64,000 nucleotides of DNA from positions 121,348,754-121,412,753 of the forward strand of contig CP136061.1 of assembly GCA_032622095.1 (NCBI GenBank), given 5' to 3'. Below the pieces are notes generated by a model. That model had not been told where the DNA came from. It worked only from the letters and a program-made list of their open reading frames with translations, and searched no databases. The translations under genes were made by a program, and so were the position numbers. This document shows, piece by piece, positions 1 to 11,526 of this stretch. Position 1 is the stretch's first letter. The number at the start of each line of letters is the position of its first letter. Origin of the DNA: Siphonodentalium dalli (taxonomy: Eukaryota; Mollusca; Scaphopoda; Gadilida; Siphonodentaliidae).

Positions 1-303
1 TTATCGATGTAAAATTGTTTTATTTTGGAGTAATTTACTGCAGCGTTTCTCGAGTTTGTTTCGCACTTTCAAAATGGCCTCCCGCGAAAAGAAATCTGTA
101 AAACTGACGGAAAAAAAAGACAAAATCATTATTAAACTCGATGTATGTTGAGTACCACACCCAAATTAGCTGTCCTTCGTGAAACAACGTCTGTTTGACA
201 ATAGGGCTATTTAGTTTGATGATTAGAGTATAGATTTCAGTGATTTAGGGGTTGGATTGTTTGATTTTTTAATTTTTCATTGGACGGACGTTTCGGGTAT
301 ACT
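1..303. other. Edge sequence, nothing recognised
   Basis: AT-rich sequence before the tandem repeat. It holds one short motif (CAAAATGGCCTCCCGCG near 70) resembling those in the TA-flanked element family further on. No exon or RNA gene is visible. Confidence 0.5.
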
Positions 304-1253
304 AACCAAATAAATTTGATTTATCAACTTTAAATGTTTTTCCATGTTCACTAATCTCAAATACGACGGCGAACCAAACTTTTTTGAACACTATGATTAT
401 TTGGTCACATAGTGCTGCAATTACAGATCAATAAAAAATAAAATGTTGCTTTTGTAGAGAAAAATGCTGACCTCTATCAAAAATGAGATAGATACCTTTC
501 CGAGATTTTTATTAAATACCTGTGATATGAAACCCCTATACATAACGCATTGCCGATGATACATCAGAAACAGTTTAATGTAAGCATTAAGGTTGTAGTC
601 AGCTACCTGTGGGATTTCAACCAAATAAATTTGATTTATCAACTTTAAATGTTTTTCTATGTTCACTAATCTCAAATACGACGGCGAACCAAATTTTTTT
701 GAAAACTATGATTATTTGGTCACATTGTGCTGCAATTACAGATCAATAAAAAATAAAATGTTGCTTTTGTAGAGAAAAATGCTGACCTCTATCAAAAATG
801 AGATAGATACCTTTCCGAGATTTTTATTAAATACCTGTGATATGAAACCCCTATACATAACGCATTGCCGATGATACATCAGAAACAGTTTAATGTAAGC
901 ATTAAGGTTGTAGTCAGCTACCTGTGGGATTTCAACCAAATAAATTTGATTTATCAACTTTAAATGTTTTTCTATGTTCACTAATCTCAAATACGACGGC
1001 GAACCAAATTTTTTTGAAAACTATGATTATTTGGTCACATAGTGCTGCAATTACAGATCAATACAAAATAAAATGTTGCTTTTGTAGAGAAAAATTCTGA
1101 CCTCTATCAAAAATGAGATAGATAACTTTCCGAGATTTTTATTAAATTAAATACCTGTGATATGAAACCCCTATACATAACGCATTGCCGATGATACATC
1201 AGAAACAGCTTAATGTTAGCATTAAGGTTGTAGTCAGCTACCTGTGGGATTTC
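304..1253. repeat. 315-bp tandem repeat, three copies
   Basis: Units begin at 304, 619 and 934 with AACCAAATAAATTTGATT. Copies 1 and 2 differ by a few bases; copy 3 carries a 5-bp duplication (ATTAA) near 1143 and a few substitutions. The same 84-codon frame is open on the minus strand in the first two copies only because they are near-identical, so I do not treat it as a gene. The array stops at 1253, where the sequence becomes unrelated. Confidence 0.95.
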
Positions 1254-3120
1254 ATATACATTGTATAGATTTTTTGTGATCTTATTACTACCATCCCATT
1301 GTTTTGGGTTGTATTAAAATATGCTAAAAAAAATGGTATGGTGGAAATATCCAGGCTGATATAATGTTGTGTCATTTTATTCTGATTTATTTATTAATTG
1401 GGGGGGTCCTACAAGTTGACCCCGGAAATAAAATATTTAAAATTTACATGGATGTGGACCAGGGACGGTGTGTGGAAAAGCATTCGACCTTGTATAAGCA
1501 AATTGTTTCAAGACCCCCCCCCCCCCAATCCTGTTATAAATATAAAGTTATATATAAATATATTTAACTCAGTAATTTCATGTCAAACAGTTGTGAAACA
1601 GATTCCGCGAAGTATGGGGAGTGGGCCAAGTTATGGCAAGATATAACTTGAGTAATGTGATTCCGTGCGACTGGCATTCTATCGGCGCTACATGTGCACT
1701 TGTTTCCATTTCAGAAACCCCGTGGGGGAAATGGGGCGATTCCGATGAATTCATATTGGCACCATAGACAATCGTATTTCATATCTGATGACTATTCTCG
1801 CCGAGTTCCTGCCTCTTTGACTTATTGACTGACCGACACCAACCGCTTTGCTGGAAACGTATCATGTGGTACGCCTGCGATTTCGAATTAGCTACGGTCC
1901 ATCCCAAGCAAATCCAATTTCAGGAACCCACAGGGAACTAAACAGGAAATAATAGTTCATGGACCTCTAAGACCAACCACATCTGTCGCATAAAATATTT
2001 CCAGTGACATATGCCGACAACTGTATAATGGAATGCGTTGTTGACTTCCCAATGATGCAAGCCTGAATTTGGAAAACTGCACTTAACTTTGTTCTTTGAT
2101 CACGATAGCTTATTCGTGTTTTAGCAATTATACAGGTCACACAATTCCCATTATTATGCGAACGGAGTTCCGCCCTCTCGTGACTTCTACAATATATTGA
2201 TTGACAACGTGGAATTGGTAAACATGCAATAGTGTTTCTTGGTTTTGAACGCAAATTGTCCAATATTTGAATAACTAAACTAGTTACAATTATTAGCGTA
2301 CTTACTGCTACTATTTCCTCTTTGACTCAACAAATCACAAGCCATAGGGGAGAAATAACAAATATACCATTACCGCAACATAACTCTGCCAACAATGATA
2401 GGGAACTATAGAATGGCGATCGAACGTGCCACAGGGGCGAAGCCACAGTAGAAGGAGTTAGTGCATTTCAATACATGGTTTGAGAGAAAGATTGGAAACT
2501 CTATCTTGATGCTATATATGCATATGTTCTTTTTTTCCAAAATCAACAAGAGGGATATCCAATATAGGTAAATTAGTAGTTACTGACACTTAGGGTATGT
2601 TCATACGCTGGCAAGTTTACACGGTATGTTTTTCAGGACAAGTCGTAGAAAACGATATGATACATGTACAAGAATATGAACGGAAACATACATATAAATA
2701 CACGTGTACCATCTGTAAAACCTCCGTATAGATTCACCTGGTGGAATTACGGAGATTTATTGTTTTAATATACTCACACGCGTATTGTTTCATACTTCTT
2801 CTCAATTTATTCCACTGATTTTTTTCTTGATATCACACCCGCTAACGCGTTACTTTGCCTGCTACATGCTGTACACCTTTTTTAAGTGGCAGCACGAATT
2901 TTGCTGCCACATAAAATCTTTTGGCAACATGAACAGGGAAATTGTGTGAAAGTGAAAGTTGCAAAAGGTGTAATTTTAGAAGTGATTAGCCTCGGACATT
3001 GGTCTGTTTTATGTACCATGCAGTTTAAGTGTTTTAAAGCAAGGAATACCATGATCGCGGTCATTCAATACGCCAAAATTGGGACATCTTGTCAGATCTT
3101 GTGGTGAAATATATAATTAC
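1254..3120. other. No recognisable gene; contains a C13 tract
   Basis: A C13 homopolymer lies at 1514-1526 and a G7 run near 1400. A 98-codon minus-strand frame at 1967-2263 has no recognisable motif and no exon signals I trust. Otherwise this is unremarkable AT-rich sequence. Confidence 0.5.
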
Positions 3121-3338
3121 CAATTGAATGGCATCGCACCGTAAGAGCGAATTTGATTATATATATATATTATAGTTCATTACAATTACCATGTTGTTTG
3201 CATCGTTCATAGAGCGCATGAGTGTATTTTGCACTAATTCATGGCTCAAATTAATTCAATTGTTGTATATATTCTATTGAGTATATAATATGAGATGGTC
3301 CCATCAATGGCCAGATTTAGTGTACAATACCCCTTTAA
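3121..3338 (-). mobile_element. TTAA-ended repeat, copy 1 (partial)
   Basis: The right end GGCCAGATTTAGTGTACAAT runs into CCCCTTTAA. The same ending occurs at 9592 and 34444. The internal block around GCATCGTTCATAGAGC is shared with the 34-kb copy. The end reads TTAAAGGGGTA on the minus strand, with a TTAA at the boundary. That is compatible with a Kolobok-like non-autonomous element, but the left end of this copy is not recognisable. Confidence 0.6.
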
Positions 3339-3798
3339 CCAGATACAAATAAGAGTTATATTCCTAAAATCAACGGGGCGAATTAATTCAGTGACGATTC
3401 ATAACATTAGCCTCTAATCCATGACGGTTGTATATAAACAGCTGGTTGTGGCAGAAAGGCAAAGCAACCAATTCGACATTAACCGTTGAATTTACACTCG
3501 AGATGGCGAATCGAACCTTTGAGGGGTTCACACCAAACACGACAAACATAATGTACAGTTACAAAAAAAGACAGAAAATCAGTGGTCATGCAGAATACAT
3601 GTCGTTCTGAGATATGCGAGGTTGCATGGTGTTGATACAGCCATTTGAGCTTCCTTTTTGAACTCGCTTCGGTGGCCATGTGGTAATGACATCGGACTTG
3701 AGTCGCATGGCGCGCTCGCCGTCACGGGCCGGGGTTGTTTCAGGCAACTATGACTACTATCTTGAGACATGGACAATAGGATCTTCACATTTGACCCA
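3339..3798. other. No supported gene
   Basis: A 60-codon plus-strand frame (3428-3610) and an overlapping minus-strand frame are open. Neither shows a domain, signal peptide or convincing splice sites. I leave both uncalled. Confidence 0.4.
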
Positions 3799-3928
3799 GT
3801 ATAGAGGATCTACAACGAGTTATGTTGGGATATAAGACTTTATGAAACGATCGATTTTGATAAATTTGATTCACAGCGAGTTTCATAAAATCTTATATCC
3901 AAACATAACGAGTTGAAGATCTTGTATA
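3799..3928. repeat. 130-bp imperfect palindrome (hairpin element)
   Basis: The left arm from 3799 (GTTATGTTGGGATATAAGA) is the near-exact reverse complement of the arm ending at 3928 (TCTTATATCCAAACATAAC). The arms are about 47 bp, with a spacer of about 35 bp centred near 3865. The structure suggests a foldback MITE. No target duplication is clear. Confidence 0.85.
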
Positions 3929-5580
3929 ACACGTGAACAAACTGGAGCTTTAATTATGCCTTTTTACAAATCAAACTCTTTAAAAGAAGCTGAAAAATGA
4001 ATGCAAAACGGCGTTGCCTGAGACGCTTCACAACCGTATACGACAGTACTGCGCGCTGTCTAGCGACGAAAAATATAGTCCCCCAATTTGCCTCTTTGTT
4101 TTTGTGCCTATTTTCCTTAGTGCAACGAAGTTGGACAATAATTTAACTTTGATGAACAAAGCAATCATTTTTTGCAATGTCTGGTGTTTGTGTCATTCGC
4201 GGCTTTTCGAAATATAGTATTAATCCGCGCGCTAATTGTATTGGCGCGATGCCAAGTATCCCGGCAAGAACGCGCCTATTCATCACTAGTGAGGTATAAG
4301 GAAATCTGTAATGGCTTTTTAATGATATAATAGGGGTTTCATGTGATATTTGCATATCTCTCATATGTTTCTGTAGCTTTGCATTTTGAAAGGTTTGGTG
4401 TTAAAATTATATATATATATAATTGTAGATATCAAAATAAATTATGATCGGTCACATTCGTGAGACTGTTCTGACTACATATATGTCTGATTCTAGAAAA
4501 TGTCACAGAATCAATACATCCCTATTAAATCGCATTTACTGTTTAATTACATATATAATCACACGATTAAAGATAAAAAAGTAGATATAAAACTGCGTTA
4601 ATTTTCCGTTTCTAGGCGCCCAAAAGTCCAGATTTAACCGTTGAACGAGATCCTGCTTTCGATTGCTCTCTCGTGAGATTCATTAGAGATAATTCTTACA
4701 TCTCTGATCAAAAAGTGTCTCTTATACTCTGCAATGATTATTCCTCGAATAATTCGAGCGTGTGTTTATGTGCACTTTATTGTACTAGCTATTAAATGTT
4801 TGCACAATATGTAAATTTCATTCTATTTTGTCCATTTTGGCGGCCATTTTGGGACATATATTTTTCAAATATGGTTTACGACTAAGCTACGTCTTTAAGC
4901 TGCAAAACTGAGTTGAGTCTCCTCGTTACGCTATGTCTGACCGCTGCTTGCATGTGTATTTTCTTTATTAAATAAAAAGTGTTTTGTCAGTTACGATTCA
5001 TTTCGGCTTGATCTAGACAATTTCAAATGAATATATGGACAATTCATTTTCTCAGAATAATGCAGAATGAATTGTAACCTACAAACGTCTCAAAACATTG
5101 AGTGATTTCCTCTCATTTTGCGTAGATGCTGGCAGCTGTAAGTCCTCTGTAGCAGGGGACTGAACTTGGAGCTTGAAAGTCTTATTGCATCACTTCTGCA
5201 ACGTGACGGTAATATCGTGAAAAATGAGTGAGTGGTAGGGCGACACGGAAAATCGATGGGGTCAAATGCGGCTCACATCACTCATTAGCCCCGCAGCTGT
5301 CTTGTTTGGGTTTAAGAAGTTCCTCTCGTTCGTTTTTGGCTAATCGTCACGGTGTTCGTGCGAAAACAGAACTTGATCGCTCTGAATATTATAGAGGCTT
5401 TATATTATTCTTTCATCGATGACTATTTGTTAAAAGCGTTTCTGTCAATTTACGAAGTAAAGGGTTGGATACATATTTGACAGCGCTTTCTTTTGTCAAA
5501 TTTGGGACTCCGTGTTAACTTAATTTAACCAATTTCACACTAAATACTTTTTGAAAAAACTATGAAACAAATTGCAACCT
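3929..5580. other. No recognisable gene
   Basis: AT-rich sequence with a short (TA)n run near 4405 and one CCATTTTGGCGGCCATTTTG motif near 4837. That motif is like those in the 23-kb and 28-32-kb elements, but is isolated here. No coding or RNA gene signal is visible. Confidence 0.5.
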
Positions 5581-6350
5581 ATTTTCGATGCGAAATCCCC
5601 AACTGCATGGTTCCAAATGTGTTGGCCTGAAACTTACAACCGTTGAATTGTTTTACCAAAGTTGGGGAGCAGAGTCTCCGTTGGGGGTGTCCATCTTGGA
5701 ATTTCCAACAGCACCCCTTGAATCAGAACTCACACGTTTGCGTAATTCCGTGTGCACCCACCCATCTTGGACTTCGATTTTCCCAATTGTTCCCTCACAT
5801 ACTTGGAAGGTGTAGCCTATTCATAATGGATCAGTAGTTCTGTTGCCTGCAACAGCCACAGCATACCGTCCCAATATGAAAACATTATGAAATCTGAATC
5901 TGAACATTGCTAAAACCCAACATCCAGTGGTTTAACTCCAGGCAGTTTTTCTTAAATTAATTAGCAGTTTTTGACAGGTCACGGGGGTGGACCGGAACAC
6001 ACTGGGCCGACCATGCATACACCCCTTAAGGTTGTAATAAGTCCAACTGATGGCCATCTCATTCGAAAATTTTAACAAAAACTAGGAAAGAATGCAAATG
6101 TAGGTATAAAGACAACAAAGCTCCAATTACATGTAATAAATAATTGGAAAATCAAACTACGAGAACCATTTCAACCTATTGTTGGTGTGAAATTTCCAAC
6201 TAATTTTGTGCCGGGCATGAAAACTCCAATTATTGAAAAATAATTTATTGTGACCAACGTTGGAGTGAGACACTCCCCCCCCCCCAACGTAGCCACATCC
6301 CGGGGGGGGGTTAATATTAGACACCCCAACCCAATGTCGCCACGTCCATG
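5581..6350 (-). mobile_element. hAT-like non-autonomous element, reversed fragment
   Basis: From 5671 the sequence (AGAGTCTCCGTTGGGGGTGT) is the reverse complement of the right end of the intact copy at 53702-54811. The other end at about 6350 reads CGCCACGTCC, matching the family tip CAGRGACGTGGC. An inner part repeats AATTTCCAACT-type motifs. C11 (6275-6285) and G9 (6302-6310) tracts lie near the right end. The sequence is diverged and non-coding. Confidence 0.65.
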
Positions 6351-6540
6351 CGTATATAGAACTGATTTCGTCAATATTACTTCGTTTTCTCACGTCGCAG
6401 CATAAGTTGTATGGGTTAGGGGGCTCACTGACTATGTTCACCTCTATAGCAGAACAGTTTGCAATTAAAATATTGTTTTTATTATTTTTTGCTTGAGAAA
6501 ACTAAGTAACATTAGTTCTACATAATCTACACTTGTACGA

Positions 6541-6690
6541 CGTGACAGGGTGTTGGGGGTGGTCTCTCACACCCCTCCCAACTTTGGTAAAAACATTTCA
6601 ACAGTTGAAAGTTTCATGCGGAACATGGTTCAGAATTTTGATTTGAAATGGCAATCACTTTGGAAATTTCTAAGTATAGACGGTGTCTAT
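6541..6690 (+). mobile_element. hAT-like family fragment
   Basis: The segment GGTCTCTCACACCCCTCCCA followed by CAACTTTGGT matches the left end of the copy at 53702. Similarity continues through a TTGGAAATTTC motif and then fades. Confidence 0.55.
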
Positions 6691-6961
6691 CGGGTTTAAT
6701 AAATTTAGTAGAACGTGTTCGGGTAACGTTTGGACACTTCCAGTCTTCAAGTCCATGTCTCGCAATTGGACCCTGGGAGTAACGCCAGAATTTCGAATTT
6801 GAATACCCAAACCCCTGTCACTGCACACCCCCCACAGATAAATTGTCATACTGGGTGAAATTCGTGTTGCAAAGTTTGTCCTACATATAAAGTAGCGTGA
6901 TTGGATAATTGACAGCTGCTACATGTTCACCCGAACAAAGTTCACTCTGCCAAAGCGGATT
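6691..6961. other. No recognisable feature
   Basis: Intervening sequence before the palindrome array. CACTCTG at 6953-6959 may be the left target duplication of the next element. Confidence 0.4.
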
Positions 6962-7873
6962 AGCTGTGGCCGTATGGGGCGCCATCCCTGCAAATATTCG
7001 TTTTCGGAGATATCTCCTTGGATCCAAGCAGATATCTGCTCACATTATGGAGATATCTCCTCGGTTTCAAGGAGATATCTGCTTGGAATATGGAGATATC
7101 TCCTCGGAAATATTTTCAAGGAGATATCTCCTTGAAACCGAGGAGATATCTCCATAATGCGAGCAGATATCTGCTTGGATCCAATGAGATATCTCCTTGG
7201 ATCCAAGCAGATATCTGCTCGCATTATGGAGATATCTCCTTGAAATATGTTCAAGGAGATATCTCCTTGGATCCAAACAGATATCTGCTCGCATTATGGA
7301 GATATCTGCTTGAAAAATATTTCAAGGAGATATCTCCATATTCCGAGCAGATATCTGCTTGGATGTATTTCGAAAAAATGGAAAAAACTGTGGAGAAATC
7401 ATTAATATTTCATGGCCGCGGGTTTCCAATGAGATATCTTCATAATCCAAGCAGATATCTGCTTGGAATATTTTCAAGGAGATATCTGCTTGGAATATGG
7501 AGATATCTCCTTGGGCCCAAGGAGATATCTCGTTGAAAACTATTTCAAGGAGATATATCCATAATCCGAGCAGATATCTGCTTGGATTATGGAGATATCT
7601 CCTCGGTTTCAAGGAGATATCTCGTTGGAAATATTTCAAGCAGATATCTCGTAGTTGCGAGGAGATATCTCCTAGGATTCAATGATATATCTCCATAATC
7701 CAAGCAGATATCTCCTTGGATCCAAGGAGATATCTCCACAATGGACCATATTCCAAGCAGATATCTGCTAGGAATTGCAATTCCAAGGAGATATCTCCTC
7801 GAAACCGAGGAGATATCTCCGAAAACGAATATTTGCAGGGATGGCGCCCCATATGGCCGAGGATTATCTCGCC
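6962..7873. mobile_element. Foldback element made of about 31 GATATC palindromes
   Basis: Outer TIRs lie at 6968-7017 and 7809-7858: 50 bp with one mismatch, each ending in GGAGATATCTCC. Between them about 31 GATATC-centred 12-mers occur, mostly GGAGATATCTCC or GCAGATATCTGC. The usual linker is 9-10 bp, giving a spacing near 21-22 bp; some linkers are 14-15 bp. Several linkers are themselves palindromic (CTTGGATCCAAG). About 65 bp at 7366-7432 is free of sites. The flanks carry CACTCTGCC (6953-6961) and CACTCTGAC (7874-7882), an 8/9 match that could be a 9-bp target duplication as in MULE elements. Frames open across it only encode repeats of the array. Confidence 0.85.
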
Positions 7874-7882
7874 CACTCTGAC

Positions 7883-8130
7883 TAATTGCCACTGTTCAGT
7901 ACGAGCGCTCAGTACAAGTTGGTGAGACTTTGTAACATACCAACTCCTCGCTGAATGTTGGTAAGTTACTTACCAATCTGGAGGAACAATGGCAGTACTG
8001 TGTAATTATAATTATGGTCTGGCTATGGTGATTGGTTGGTGGGATCATCATTTGCTGACCTCGTCGGTGTTAGATTGACATTGAGATTAACAGTTGTATT
8101 GCAGAGTCGATGAAACTGTTGGATCAAATT
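7883..8130. other. Spacer, nothing recognised
   Basis: A short unassigned segment between the palindrome array and the next hAT-like fragment. Confidence 0.4.
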
Positions 8131-8510
8131 CTGAGACGTGGCTTGAGGGGATTTCCGACTGCACCCCCTGAACCAGGCCAAACTCACAAGTTTGCGTATA
8201 TCCACATGCAAGCCCCTCCCAATTGGGCCTTAATTGTTTCCAACGTGTACATCACAGCCCTGGATGGTAGGCTATTCTGAATTCACCAGTAATTTTTGAC
8301 CGGCCACCGCGGTCCGGGGAAGGAACACAATCCATTGGGCCGACCATAGTTTCGTCAGGCGTGAGAAGACCACTTCAATCCAAAATATTGAGCAAAAGTA
8401 GTGAAATGTGCAAATGTTGGTTTAAAAACAACAAATTCCCCCCTTATAAACTATTGGAAAATTTGACCTAAGTTGGAAGTGAGACACCACCCACCCCACC
8501 CACAGAGACG
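8131..8510 (-). mobile_element. hAT-like element, reversed partial copy
   Basis: It begins CTGAGACGTGGC, close to the family tip, followed by a stretch like CACCCCCTGAACCAGGCCAA shared with other reversed copies. It ends in GTGAGACACCACCCACCCCA immediately before the start of the next, forward copy. The two copies therefore sit head to head. Confidence 0.6.
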
Positions 8511-8512
8511 TG

Positions 8513-9461
8513 GCGACAGAGGGTGTTTGGGGGGTGTCTCAATGAAAATGTTCTTGTAGTTTGATTTTCAAACAATTAATTGGGGGGGGGGGCATTAATT
8601 TGTTTTTGGACCAATATTTGCATATTTTCCATTTTTTTGTCAAAATCTTGGACTGAAATGGTCATCAGTTGGAAAATTTTCAACCTTGGGGAGGGGTGAC
8701 AGGTTGGAAATTTCGAACACTTGGGTCCTGGTCCCTCTCTCGTGGCCAATCAAAAACTGCTACTTAATTTAAGAAAACAATATTGTCATACATTTGGTCA
8801 ACAATGTCATTGGGAATTGTCATCAGTTGGGGTGTCAGGTTTGAAATTTCCAACTCTAGGAAGGCTTGAGGCTAGTCTAGATGCTAGGATTTGCGATTTT
8901 CTTGTTTAGATTTCAAAATTTTCGCACACTGGGCCGAACCATGGTCCGCCCGGTGTGTCATAGTCCCTCCCCTGTGGTCAATACAAAACTGCTAATTAGT
9001 TTACCAAAACAATATATTACTACATTTGGTCAAACTTGTGGACTGAAATGGTCATCAGTTGGAGAATTTTCCAACCTGATGGGGAGTATGAGGTTTGAAA
9101 TTTCCAACACTATAGGAAAGCTTCAGTTCAGGCCAGTCTAGATGCTAGGATTTGCGATTTTCTTGTATAGTTTTCAAAAGTTTCTCACACCGTGACATCG
9201 GGCCGAACAACCATGGTCAGCCCGGTGTGTCCTGGTCTCTTGTCCGTAGCCGTGTGCATTTGTCTGGAGTTAGACCACTAGATGTTAGGATTTATGCAAT
9301 TTTTCAGGTTAAAATATCTGAATGTTCTCATACCAGGGGGTGCAAATGGAATTATGCAAAACTTGTGTTTGGTCTGATTCTGATTCAAGGGGGGGAGCAG
9401 TTGGAATTTCCCAAGGTGGACACCCCCCCCCCCCAACGGAGATCCTCTAGCCACGTCCCTG
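8513..9461 (+). mobile_element. hAT-like non-autonomous element, 0.95-kb copy
   Basis: The TIRs are CAGAGACGTGGC at 8513 and the reverse complement of CAGGGACGTGGC ending at 9461 (11 of 12 identical). The interior aligns along its length with the 53702-54811 copy: repeated GTCATCAGTTGGAAATTTTC blocks, GATGCTAGGATTT and GGTCTGATTCTGATTC. A C12 tract lies at 9423-9434 and a G11 tract near 8582. No transposase is encoded. The 8-bp flanks match only partly, so no target duplication is claimed. Confidence 0.75.
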
Positions 9462-9479
9462 TCCACACCTGTCGCCACA

Positions 9480-9592
9480 TCTCTTCACTGCTCTATGCAC
9501 GATGCAAACACAACATGGTAATTACAATTACAATTAAAATATATGTCTCTAGTCCCATAAATGGCCGGATTTTTTGTACAGTACCCTTTTAA
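9480..9592 (-). mobile_element. TTAA-ended repeat, copy 2 (short)
   Basis: It ends in CCCATAAATGGCCGGATTTT, GTACAGTACCC and TTTTAA, matching the ends at 3338 and 34444. The internal motif CTCTATGCACGATGCAAACA is also shared. The left part is missing. Confidence 0.55.
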
Positions 9593-9949
9593 CCCAATCA
9601 CTTTCATACCTTTTTTCGTGCAATTTCGTTCAGAATGTTGCCATTCCAAGTTAAGATAGAGTGATTTACTCCATATATTGGCCCGGGCGATTGTTTCGTG
9701 CAGACAATTAAAATCGTGATAGGATCGGCTAGAATTCGCCTGCGATTCGGTTTGACTCTAATTGTGTGCGTGTTTTGGGCCTCGATTTATCCAGTTCCAT
9801 CGTTTGGTCTGCTCTTTGTGTGGCTACTATATATCCGGTATGACTAATAACCAACGAGACATACTTAGACATACATGTCTCTTATCACGACATAAACATT
9901 ACTATATAGTCCTCTAATGCGTACTTACGTTGCCATCCCCGCTATTAGC
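9593..9949. other. No recognisable feature
   Basis: About 350 bp of unassigned AT-rich sequence between two repeats. Confidence 0.4.
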
Positions 9950-10200
9950 CCTTCCTATGCTAAATGGATTATCCCACCCAGTTATAAAAGTATATATTGG
10001 AATTGTCTATTATTCACATGGAGGGTGTTCATATAGTAAAAGCAGACGACAGACAAAAAAAAAGATGAGACACATGTAACACAAGAGCAGAATGGGAAAT
10101 GTTCAGACAATAAGTTCAACAACAGTCGTTTGTTGAACTTATTATATAAATATTTCCCAAGGGAACTACTCATCAATGTGTATTTAGTAGATAGATGGTT
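9950..10200 (+). mobile_element. Hairpin MITE (CCCTTRCTATACTAAAT family), copy 1
   Basis: The left end CCCTTCCTATGCTAAATGGA and the right end TATTTAGTAGATAG correspond to the family ends seen at 25696 and 38773. Inside is the block AGCAGACGACAGA, followed by a hairpin with AATAAGTTCAACAA opposite TTGTTGAACTTATT at about 10110-10145. No coding capacity. Confidence 0.65.
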
Positions 10201-11526
10201 ACCCCCCCCCCCCCCCCATGTCAAGCTCCATAACAGAATCATCCCTGGTTAAGTGGTCCTGCTAATTTGATATGGTTTCCTACTGAATTTCTACGATGTT
10301 GGTGATGCAAATTGAGGCTGTTGCGAAAAATACCTTATAAAGTCAGGGGGACTGGACTTTTTTCACCGATCTCGATGTACCTACCCCCCCCCCCCCCTAC
10401 TTGCAAAAAAAATATATTGTTTTCATATTTGACACTTTTAAAAAGATTTTACACTAAATTTGTTATTAGGAATATCATCCTAAATGTGTTGTTCATTTTT
10501 GTTTCCAATCCTGTTCCACTATCTATTTTACAAGTCACTAAATATATGTGCCACCCTACCGTATCATTTAGTCTTCACCACTATTTTTGACTATATTGAT
10601 AAAAATATATGGCGTGAAACAATTATATCCCAATCTGCTTCAATCATATTAATATAGATATTTTATTCTGTGAAACAAACTATCTAAGCCCAACATAATT
10701 TTGAGCATGTTATCTGGTGTTATTGTTGCCAAATCGAGTGTTAAATTATTAAAACCAGGTGTATTTCAGGTCCATTCTTTGGGTGTGAAATGGTATTATA
10801 TGTGTGTGATGTGTAGCTATGTGGTGACTGATCGGAGGACCAGATCCAGTCAGTTAACTAGAAACTATGGTTTGATGTCTTGAAGTATTGAGGTGGCACT
10901 ATACGTGGGTTTTAGTCCCGTGTTTACATTTGGCGATACTCAGTTTGTGTAATGTCGCTCACACGGGGCTAATAGATGCCATATTACGCCGATGAGGATC
11001 CATGACAATGATAACTGAGTCAGGCCATGCCTTTATTATTAATTAAAATGAATTAATTGTATCACCACTTACAATACAGAAGAACAAGTCAGGAAACCTA
11101 TTTATTACATATCTATCAACGTAATTCGCATGATCGCACGAGTTTTCAGGCGTGTGATAATTCTAGGAATCGCACTAGTGCAATCTGTCGACGGAACTAT
11201 TTCATCGAGTGTTGTTATATAGACTGGTTCTCGCCGTTACTATTTTTACTTTTTCAATCACGACAATAAAGAAACAATAAGCGATCAATCTATGAGATGA
11301 TTCATTCAAGTAGTTTCATTTCAAGAATATGTTTGTCAAGGCACAGAATTTAATTTCAAACGCATCATTAAAGGTGGGTCAAGGTCACTCGCGGATAGAC
11401 GGGCTCCCTGTCTGATTGTTGCGTTAACCCTAAAATGCCGTTAAAACTAAATTAAATTCACATTTTCTGTACCGGATATGTACGATTGTGAGTTAACTTA
11501 CTATGATACGAAGATATGAAATAAAA
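10201..11526. other. No recognisable gene; two long C tracts
   Basis: C16 lies at 10202-10217 and C14 at 10384-10397. A 92-codon frame (10312-10590) runs across the second tract and is not credible as coding. The rest is AT-rich and unassigned. Confidence 0.5.

Noticed and set aside
7018-7639. Frames of 105-172 codons across the GATATC element as genes
   Set aside because: They only read the palindrome array (EISP, RYLL repeats) on both strands, and their existence follows from the repeat.
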